Shown one piece after another: positions 58,011 to 64,000 of a stretch of DNA of 64,000 nucleotides. The notes under the pieces are model-generated. The model saw nothing but the letters and a program-made list of their open reading frames with translations, searched no databases and was not told the DNA's origin. Numbering within the stretch: position 1 is the stretch's first letter; each line of letters begins with the position of its first letter. A program made the position numbers and the translations under genes. Origin of the DNA: Streptomyces sp. CC53 (lineage in GTDB: Bacteria > Actinomycetota > Actinomycetes > Streptomycetales > Streptomycetaceae); NCBI RefSeq assembly GCF_001865245.1, contig NZ_MKXB01000145.1, forward strand, positions 51,153-115,152. Direction: 5' to 3'.

Positions 58011-59072
58011 ATGTTCCATCCGCTCCGGGTGAGCGAGGTCGAGCGGCTCACCGACGACTCCGTGGCCGTCACCTTCGCGGTCCCCGAGGGGCTGCGCGAC
58101 GCGTTCCGCCACACGCCGGGCCAGCACGTCACCCTGCGCAGGGTGACGGCCGGCGGCGAGGAGATACGCCGCACCTACTCGATCTGCTCCCGCGCCGTAC
58201 CGCCCGGGGCGGATCCGGTGCTCCGCGTGGGCATCCGGCTGGTCGACGGCGGCGAGTTCTCCACGTACGCGCTCAAGGAGCTCGCGGTGGGGGACACCGT
58301 CGAGGTCATGGAGCCCATGGGCCGGTTCCTGCTGCAGCCGCGCCCCGGGCATTTCGCGGCGGTCGTCGGCGGCAGCGGCATCACGCCCGTCCTGTCGATG
58401 GCGGCGACCCTGCTCGATCGCGAGCCGGAAGCGCGCTTCTGCCTCGTGCGCAGTGACCGCACCGCCGCGTCGACGATGTTCCTGGACGAGGTCGCGGACC
58501 TGAAGGACCGCCACCCCGAACGGTTCCAGCTGGTCACGGTGCTGTCCCGCGAGGAGCAGCAGGCAGGTCTGCCGTCGGGGCGCCTCGACGAGGAGCGCCT
58601 GACCCGACTGCTCCCCGCGCTGCTGCCGCCGGCTGACGTCGACGGCTGGTACCTGTGCGGCCCGCTCGGCCTGGTGCAGGGCGCCGAACGCGCCCTGCAA
58701 GCGCTGGGGGTTCCGAAGGGCCGTGTCCACCAGGAGATCTTCCATGTGGACGACGGCTCCGCGACGGTCCGCACGCGCCTTCCGGGAGAGGCCGCGCACT
58801 CCGCGCTGACGGCGACGCTCGACGGACGCTCCGGCACCTGGCCGGTCGAGGAGGGCGAGACACTGCTGGAGACCGTGCTGCGTGCCCGCTCCGACGCGCC
58901 GTACGCGTGCAAGGGCGGGGTCTGCGGCACATGCCGTGCCTTCCTGGTATCCGGCCAGGTCCGCATGGACCGCAACTACGCGCTGGAGGCGGAGGAGACG
59001 GAGGCGGGCTACGTACTGGCCTGCCAGTCGCATCCGCTCACTGCCGAGGTGGAGCTCGACTTCGACCGCTGA
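58011..59072 (+). CDS. paaE: Phenylacetyl-CoA epoxidase reductase subunit
   Basis: A 353-residue reductase. The N-terminal FAD domain has RRTYSICSRA, the NAD(P) domain has VVGGSGITPVLSMAATLL, and the C-terminal plant-type [2Fe-2S] ferredoxin has Cys300, Cys305, Cys308 (CKGGVCGTC) and Cys338. It passes electrons from NADPH to the PaaAC di-iron centre. The ATG follows the paaD stop directly (0 bp gap). A perfect hairpin terminator at 59094-59116 ends the operon. Confidence 0.95.
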   Translation: MFHPLRVSEVERLTDDSVAVTFAVPEGLRDAFRHTPGQHVTLRRVTAGGEEIRRTYSICSRAVPPGADPVLRVGIRLVDGGEFSTYALKELAVGDTVEVMEPMGRFLLQPRPGHFAAVVGGSGITPVLSMAATLLDREPEARFCLVRSDRTAASTMFLDEVADLKDRHPERFQLVTVLSREEQQAGLPSGRLDEERLTRLLPALLPPADVDGWYLCGPLGLVQGAERALQALGVPKGRVHQEIFHVDDGSATVRTRLPGEAAHSALTATLDGRSGTWPVEEGETLLETVLRARSDAPYACKGGVCGTCRAFLVSGQVRMDRNYALEAEETEAGYVLACQSHPLTAEVELDFDR

Positions 59073-59093
59073 GCGCTGCTCCGGACGCCCGAG

Positions 59094-59116
59094 CCGGCCC
59101 CTGCGCCAGGGGCCGG
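59094..59116. terminator. paa operon terminator
   Basis: CCGGCCCCTG (59094-59103) and CAGGGGCCGG (59107-59116) form a perfect 10-bp stem with a 3-nt loop between the convergent paaE and rhodanese genes. Confidence 0.85.
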
Positions 59117-59125
59117 CGGGGTGGG

Positions 59126-59470
59126 TCACAGCACGACGGCTGCGGCCCCGTGCTCCGTCGTCATCGGGCGCCCGGCAGCCTCCCAGGCGATCATGCCGCC
59201 GTCGACGTTGACCGCGTCGATGCCCTGCTGCACCAGGTACTGGGTGACCTGCGCGGAGCGGCCGCCGACCCGGCACATCACATAGGCGCGGCGCCCTTCC
59301 GCCACCGCCTCGGTCACCTCACCGAAGCGGGCGACGAAGTCGCTCATCGGCACGTGCAGGGCCCCCTCGACGTGCCCGGCGGTCCATTCCTCGTGCTCCC
59401 GGACGTCCAGCAGCAGCGCGTCGGCCGGCACGGACGCGACGTCCACGGTCGGCAGCGGGGCGAAATTCAT
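59126..59470 (-). CDS. Rhodanese-like sulfurtransferase
   Basis: A 114-residue single-domain rhodanese. LLDVREHEEWTAGHVEGALH is the CH2A-type motif, and the active-site loop is VMCRVGGRSAQ with Cys66. GMIAWEAAGRP is the usual C-terminal helix. It should bind persulfide for sulfur transfer; partners unknown. I chose ATG 59468-59470, preceded by AGAAGG, over an in-frame start 27 codons upstream. Confidence 0.92.
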   Translation of the reverse strand: MNFAPLPTVDVASVPADALLLDVREHEEWTAGHVEGALHVPMSDFVARFGEVTEAVAEGRRAYVMCRVGGRSAQVTQYLVQQGIDAVNVDGGMIAWEAAGRPMTTEHGAAAVVL

Positions 59471-59626
59471 GGATCGGGCCTTCTCTCGTGTACAACGCGG
59501 CAGGAAGCTGGTCGAGCACCGGTGACACCGCACCGGCGCCCCTGCCAGCATCGCATCCCGAGCCCAGTACCCCGCGGCGCCGGGGGCCCGTGGCCACCGC
59601 CCCTCCGCAGGAGCTGACCGGTGGGC

Positions 59627-60544
59627 TCAGGAAGCGCGCAGCCCCGCCAGCTCCGCTTCGCGCTCGGACACCTGGGCGAGCAACTGCTCGGCCACCTCGT
59701 CGAGCAGTCGGTCCGGGTCGTCGGGCGCCAGCCGCAGCATCGAACCGATAGCCCCCTCCTCCAGCTCCCGCGCGAGCGCCGCCAGCAGCTCCTTGCGCTG
59801 CGCCAGCCAGTCCAGACGGGCGTAGAGCTGCTCGCTCTCGCTGACGTCGGCCGCCACCGGGGCGGGCCCCGCGTCCCACTCGTCCGCCAGCTCGCGCAGC
59901 AGCGCCTCGTCGCCGCGGGCGTACGCGGCGTTCACACGGGTGAGGAACTCGTCGCGCCGCGCCCGCTCCGCGTCCTCCGTCGCCAGGTCCGGATGCGCCT
60001 TGCGCACGAGCTCCCGGTAGAGACGACGCGCCTCGTCACCGGGCCGCACCCTCGGGGGTGCCTGCACGGACTGCTCGTTCAGCATGGCCGCGGCCTCGGG
60101 GGACAGCCCCTCGGAGTCGACCCAGTGGTGGAACAGTTCGTCGACTTCGGGCATCGGCATGACCACGGCCCGCAGCTCCTGCGCCCTGCGCAGGTCCTCC
60201 GGGTCCCCGGTGCGCTCGGCCCGTGCCTCCGCGATCAACGCGTCCAGTTCCTCCAGCCGCGCGTACACCGGCCCGAGCCGCTGGTGGTGCAGCCGCGAGA
60301 AGTTCTCCACCTCGATGCGGAAGGTCTCCACCGCGATCTCGAACTCGATCAGCGCCTGCTCTGCCGCCCGCACTGCCCGCGCCAGCCGAGCCTCAGGCGC
60401 CTCCATGTCCTCAGGCGCCTCGGGCGCCGCCGCGGCCTCGGGGGCCGGGGGCGTTTCAGGGGCCTCCGCGGCCCCGGAGCCCTTGTCGGCCTCAGGCTCG
60501 TGCGGGGCGGGGGTGCCGTTCACGTCGTCGCTCGGGGTCGTCAC
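59627..60544 (-). CDS. J-domain-like protein with coiled coil
   Basis: A 305-residue acidic protein. After a Pro/Ala/Glu-rich start, residues ~55-125 are predicted coiled coil (ARLARAVRAAEQALIEFEIA and on). A J-domain-like segment follows (RRLYRELVRKAHPDLATEDA) with the His-Pro-Asp motif at 184-186, and then more coiled coil near the C terminus (ARLDWLAQRKELLAALAREL). The HPD motif suggests interaction with DnaK, but the flanking helices are not a typical DnaJ. Start GTG 60542-60544. It lies 33 bp after the DUF2252 gene on the same strand. Confidence 0.8.
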   Translation of the reverse strand: MTTPSDDVNGTPAPHEPEADKGSGAAEAPETPPAPEAAAAPEAPEDMEAPEARLARAVRAAEQALIEFEIAVETFRIEVENFSRLHHQRLGPVYARLEELDALIAEARAERTGDPEDLRRAQELRAVVMPMPEVDELFHHWVDSEGLSPEAAAMLNEQSVQAPPRVRPGDEARRLYRELVRKAHPDLATEDAERARRDEFLTRVNAAYARGDEALLRELADEWDAGPAPVAADVSESEQLYARLDWLAQRKELLAALARELEEGAIGSMLRLAPDDPDRLLDEVAEQLLAQVSEREAELAGLRAS

Positions 60545-60577
60545 CGGACCAGACTACGGGCGGCCGCCCGCTCCCCG

Positions 60578-62074
60578 TCACACCCCCAGTTCCGCGCGGA
60601 CCCGGCCGCTCCGCACGGCGGCCAGCAGGTCCGCGTGGTCCGCCTCCGTACGGTCGGCGTAGGCCACGGCGAACCGCGCCACGGCGGCGTCCAGTTCGTC
60701 GCCCTTGCCGCAGTACGCCGCGATGAGCCGGGGGTCCGCGCTGTGGGCGTGCGCTCGGGCGAGCAGCGCCCCGGTCATCCGCCCGTAGTCGTCGATCTGG
60801 TCGGCCGCCAGCGCCGACGAGTCCACGCTTCCCTTGCGGTTGCGGAACTGCCGCACCTGGTACGGGCGGCCCTCCACCGTGGTCCATCCGAGCAGGCTGT
60901 CGCTGACGACCTGCATCCGCTTCTGCCCGAGGACGACCCGCCGCCCCTCGTGCCCGCCGTCCGGTTCCCCGGAAACGTCTCCGGCGAACCCGGCCGCCGG
61001 CAGGTACGGCAGCAGCGCCGACGGGCGGGCCTCCTTCACCTGGAGCACCAGCGGCTGCCCGCGGTGGTCGAGGAGCAGCACCACGTACGACCGGGTGCCC
61101 ACGCTTCCGGTACCGACGACGCGGAACGCCACATCGTGGATCGCGTACCGCGCCAGGAGCGGCCTGCGGTCGGGCGGCAGGGTCTCCAGGTACGGCCCCA
61201 GCGCACCCGCGACAGCGGCCGCTTCCGCGTCCGGGACCCTCCGCAGCACGGGCGGCGCGTCGACGAACCGCCGGTGCCCGTCCTCGCAGGGCTCCGTGGC
61301 CTTGGCGGCGAACCGGGCGCTGGTGTTCCTCCGGGCCTTCTCGGAGACCCGCTCCAGGGTGCCGAGCAGGTCCCGTGCGTCCGTGTGGGAGACCAGTTCC
61401 TCGTCGGCGATGGCGTTCCAGGCGTCGAGCACCGGCAGCTTGGCCAGCAGCCGCATGGTCCGGCGGTAGGCGCCCACCGCGTCGTACGCCGCCGCGAGGC
61501 ACACGTCCTCGGCCGCGCCGACCTCACGCCCCGCCAGTACGAGCGAGGCGGCGAGCCGCTTGACGTCCCACTCCCAGGGGCCGACGACGGTCTCGTCGAA
61601 GTCGTTGAGGTCGATGACCAGCCGCCCCCGCTGGTCGCCGTACAGCCCGAAGTTCGCCGCATGCGCGTCGCCGCATATCTGGGCGCCCACGCCCGTGACC
61701 GGCGTCTCCGCCAGGTCGTGGGCCATCAGCCCGGCCGCCCCGCGCAGGAACGAGAACGGCGTCGCCGCCATCCTGCCCGCTCGTATCGGCGCGAGTGCCG
61801 GCACCCGGCCGCGGTTCGACTCCTCCACCGCGCGTACAGCGTCCGGCCGCCCCGCGCCGACGACCAGCACGTCGTGCGACCGCCGGGGCACCCGTTCGCG
61901 CAGGGCCTTGCCGCGTGCCTTGGGCCCTGCGCTGCCGCCCTCCGCGTACGTCCCGTACTGCCGCTGCGCGAATCCCGGCACTGCGGGAATCCGTGCGCCA
62001 CCGGCCGCGTCGCCGCCGGTGGGGCCGGCGCCCGCACGCTGAGCCGGCACGGCAACCCGCATCCCGTCGTCCAT
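60578..62074 (-). CDS. DUF2252 protein
   Basis: A 498-residue DUF2252 protein. Characteristic motifs are FSFLRGAAGLMAHDLA, ICGDAHAANFGLYGDQ (135-143 GDAHAANFG) and LVIDLNDFDETVVGPWEWDV (155-161), resembling the catalytic and metal loops of kinase-fold proteins; the biochemical function is unknown. LVLQVKEARPSALLPY is also conserved. I chose ATG 62072-62074, with GGGGGG 3-8 nt upstream. Probably first gene of an operon with the J-like protein. Confidence 0.92.
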   Translation of the reverse strand: MDDGMRVAVPAQRAGAGPTGGDAAGGARIPAVPGFAQRQYGTYAEGGSAGPKARGKALRERVPRRSHDVLVVGAGRPDAVRAVEESNRGRVPALAPIRAGRMAATPFSFLRGAAGLMAHDLAETPVTGVGAQICGDAHAANFGLYGDQRGRLVIDLNDFDETVVGPWEWDVKRLAASLVLAGREVGAAEDVCLAAAYDAVGAYRRTMRLLAKLPVLDAWNAIADEELVSHTDARDLLGTLERVSEKARRNTSARFAAKATEPCEDGHRRFVDAPPVLRRVPDAEAAAVAGALGPYLETLPPDRRPLLARYAIHDVAFRVVGTGSVGTRSYVVLLLDHRGQPLVLQVKEARPSALLPYLPAAGFAGDVSGEPDGGHEGRRVVLGQKRMQVVSDSLLGWTTVEGRPYQVRQFRNRKGSVDSSALAADQIDDYGRMTGALLARAHAHSADPRLIAAYCGKGDELDAAVARFAVAYADRTEADHADLLAAVRSGRVRAELGV

Positions 62075-62160
62075 GAGCCCCCCGGTCCTTACTGGGCCGA
62101 TCACCCGCCCGCCGTCGTTGAACCCAGAAGGTACCTTCCGCCCCTGCTCCCGTCTCCCCC

Positions 62161-62169
62161 TGTGGACAA
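62161..62169 (-). promoter_or_regulatory. DnaA box 9-mer
   Basis: TGTGGACAA (reverse complement of TTGTCCACA) upstream of the DUF2252 gene. Confidence 0.5.
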
Positions 62170-62312
62170 CCGCGGGGACGGCCTCCCGTCGATGGCCTCG
62201 CGTCGTGATCGGACCGAGGCCGGTCGGCGCCGATCACCCGGCATCCCGGCGGCGCGCCGCGGAGGCCACCGCCATGCATCAGGACGGGACAGAGCATCCG
62301 GGCACAGGAAAA

Positions 62313-62354
62313 GCGGAAGGGGCGGCATCGCTTTTGCGATGCCGCCCCTTCCGC
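62313..62354. terminator. tRNA-Leu terminator hairpin
   Basis: 19-nt perfect arms (62313-62331 and 62336-62354) with loop TTTT, 5 nt beyond the tRNA 3' end on the minus strand. Confidence 0.9.
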
Positions 62355-62358
62355 GTTG

Positions 62359-62442
62359 TGCGCGAGGGGGGAGTTGAACCCCCACGCCCTTGCGGGCACT
62401 GGAACCTGAATCCAGCGCGTCTGCCTATTCCGCCACCCGCGC
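62359..62442 (-). tRNA. tRNA-Leu (anticodon CAG)
   Basis: An 84-nt class II tRNA. The acceptor is GCGCGGG/CTCGCGC, the anticodon stem CTGGA/TCCAG with loop TTCAGGT, anticodon CAG. A long variable arm (TGCCCGCAAGGGCGT) and T-arm GGGGG-TTCAACT-CCCCC complete the fold. Discriminator A; CCA not encoded. Confidence 0.97.
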
Positions 62443-63419
62443 ATTTGGGTGTTGCCGCCTCCGGCCTTCACCTTTTCGGTGCGACCGCCTGGCGACATCT
62501 GAAGATTAGCACGCCACGGCGGGTGGGTTCACATCCGTTTGTTTCGGGGGCCCGGCAGGCGAACAAGGAGGTAGGGAGAGGCCCGGCACCGGCAGGCGCC
62601 GACACCCCCGACCGGGGCCGGCCGCGACCAGAGAGGTGCGGGGAGACGTGCGGCAGCAGGAACGCGGCGCCCGGTGCCCGGAGGGCGCCCGGGAAACCGC
62701 GCCCACGCCCGCACAGCCCCGGTGCCCCGCGGTCCGCGGGAGGTCATGGCCGGAAGGTGACAACCCCGGTGCCGAGCCCGCACGCGGCGCCCATCCCCCG
62801 TCCCGTGGCCGCGCTCCCGGTGCCGCAGCCCGTGGACGGCGCCCGGGCGTCGACCACCGGCCCCGTACACGGCGCCTCGGAGTGGACCGCCGGCGCCACG
62901 CACCGGACCTGGCGCACCGCACCCCACCGACCGCACACCACCGACCGGGCCCTGCTCGCGCACCCGCGGCGGACCGCGACAGCCGCAGCCCGCAGTCACC
63001 TGCGGCGTGGCACCGGGTCCGGCCCTTCCGCGCCTGCACCACCCGGTGCCCGGCGGCGCGCTCCCGCGCGACATCGGACGGCCGACCGATGAGGCCCGAT
63101 CCGGCCGGCCTGCGCCCCGTCCAGGAACGCCCCGCAGCCTCCGCCGCCGGGCCGCGCGCTTCTGCCTCACCCGCGCGCCCGGGCACCGGGCGCCACCGCC
63201 CCGCAGGCGACCCCAGGCATCCGCCGGATCGGAACCGACGACCGTCGGCTCCCCCCGAGCCCACGGCCACCGCCCGGCATCCGCAGGCGACCGCCGGGCC
63301 CGCCGCACCGCCACCCGGCGCAGCCGCAGGCCCGCGGCCCCGCCCGGCACCCGAGCCGCAGGGGCCGAATCCGGGCGCCCTCGCCCCGCACACCCCCGCT
63401 CCGTGCAGGGTGCGGGACA

Positions 63420-63428
63420 CTGTCCACA
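63420..63428 (+). promoter_or_regulatory. DnaA box-like 9-mer
   Basis: CTGTCCACA, one base from TTGTCCACA, 51 bp before a second box in the fhaA upstream region. Confidence 0.5.
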
Positions 63429-63470
63429 GGGCGCCTCTACGATCCGTGTGGGAGATGTGAGAGGTGACAC

Positions 63471-63479
63471 TTATCCACA
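63471..63479 (+). promoter_or_regulatory. DnaA box-like 9-mer
   Basis: TTATCCACA in the same orientation as the box at 63420. Confidence 0.5.
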
Positions 63480-63568
63480 GGGCAGAGAAGGGGAACCAGC
63501 CGATTTCCCGACGCGTGGATACGATCAGTAAGCAGTACCAGGACGGCAACGACGGAGGAGGTGCCCGA

Positions 63569-64000
63569 TGGGAGTCCTGAAGCGGTTCGAGCAGCGTCTC
63601 GAAGGCCTGGTCAACGGCACCTTCGCCAAGGTCTTCAAGTCCGAGGTCCAGCCTGTCGAGATCGCCGGAGCCCTCCAGCGCGAGTGCGACAACAACGCGA
63701 CGATCTGGAACCGGGACCGCACGGTCGTCCCCAACGACTTCATCGTGGAGCTCAGCACGCCGGACTACGAGCGCCTGAGGCCCTACTCGGGGCAGCTCGG
63801 CGACGAGCTCGCCGGCCTGGTCCGCGACTACGCGAAGCAGCAGCGGTACACCTTCATGGGCCCCATCAAGGTGCACCTGGAGAAGGCCGACGACCTCGAC
63901 ACCGGCCTGTACCGGGTGCGCAGCCGCACGCTCGCGTCCAGCTCCTCCCCGTCGGCACAGCCCCTGGAGCCGGGCCACGACGGCCCGGCCGCGCCCCCTG
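63569..64000 (+). CDS. fhaA: FhaA (DUF3662 + FHA), N-terminal part
   Basis: The first 144 codons of a protein cut by the window end. MGVLKRFEQRLEGLVNGTFA and FKSEVQPVEIAGALQRECDN are the DUF3662 domain found at the N terminus of FhaA; RTVVPNDFIVELSTPDYERL continues it, and a Ser/Pro/Gly-rich linker begins near residue 125. The FHA domain, expected at the C terminus, lies outside. FhaA is a phosphothreonine-reading partner of PknB-type kinases in cell-wall and division control. GGAGGAGG lies about 8 nt before the ATG. Confidence 0.93.

Larger units (their letters stand above)
62443..63568. other. 1.1-kb region without a supported gene, fhaA promoter side
   Basis: Open frames from 62506 to 63460 on both strands are Arg/Pro/Ala/Gly low complexity and lack ribosome binding sites and homologous motifs. 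The last 160 bp become AT-richer and hold two DnaA-box-like 9-mers and two TACGAT candidate -10 elements (63438-63443 and 63520-63525), so the fhaA promoter is likely here. Confidence 0.5.

Noticed and set aside
59621..62377. 918-codon plus-strand frame across the J-like and DUF2252 genes
   Set aside because: Antisense to two recognisable genes and ends in the tRNA terminator; no motif.
62506..63978. 490-codon minus-strand frame including the fhaA start
   Set aside because: Opposes the clear DUF3662 coding sequence and is otherwise Arg/Gly/Pro low complexity.

Overview
This window is a high-GC actinobacterial chromosome segment. The gene content points to Streptomyces: XRE/DUF397 pairs, PASTA and non-PASTA Ser/Thr kinases, two branched-chain keto-acid dehydrogenase clusters, a bacterial proteasome activator and an fhaA start. 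One perfect 14-bp parS core, one near-match and a run of DnaA-box 9-mers toward the right end suggest the core chromosome not far from oriC. fhaA (63569 to the end) opens the conserved FHA/kinase block that sits near oriC in Streptomyces. These assignments come from reading translations and motifs; no database search was run.

Layout. 1-5.7 kb: a DUF2785 gene with an in-frame TGA, a TetR/hydrolase divergent pair, a GNAT enzyme, and a damaged XRE/DUF397/small-protein module. 5.9-11.5 kb: acyl-CoA dehydrogenase, DUF6083 protein, M18 aminopeptidase, small proteins, Nudix hydrolase and an atypical tRNA-Trp. 11.5-18.4 kb: a thioredoxin/NHL gene whose first 49 bp plus upstream sequence recur 3.3 kb away as a decayed fragment. 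The accessory segment between the copies holds a methyltransferase, an uncharacterised protein and an HTH-plus-beta-rich-domain regulator with a TTA codon. A broken pectate lyase-pectinesterase gene follows. 18.6-26.3 kb: nitrilase, mycothiol-type enzyme, MFS/GntR pair and the first bkd operon. 26.7-38.5 kb: phosphotransferase, two divergent Ser/Thr kinases, a Ser/Pro-rich surface protein, a PadR-ABC exporter locus and Bpa. 39-43.3 kb: quinone oxidoreductase and the coupled mobA-moeA-potassium channel operon carrying parS. 43.7-59.1 kb: the second bkd operon, an AsnC-type regulator, and the phenylacetate (paa) region. 59.1-64 kb: rhodanese, J-like protein, DUF2252 protein, tRNA-Leu, a 1.1 kb stretch without a supported gene, and the start of fhaA.

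How the parts fit. Three copies of one 14-bp inverted repeat (core ACCG-N6-CGGT) lie at the bkd2/AsnC divergence, the paaH/paaN divergence and upstream of paaABCDE. A TetR gene (48252-48845) in the same block is the obvious reader. That would link CoA-thioester production from aromatic and branched-chain substrates under one repressor. Phenylacetyl-CoA ligase, the PaaG/PaaZ-type steps and thiolase are not in the window.

An unusual number of reading frames are interrupted: two TGA codons at conserved Trp positions, three single-base frameshifts, one apparent stop-loss and one large internal deletion. Some may be assembly errors and some true decay; raw-read checking is needed before interpreting them.
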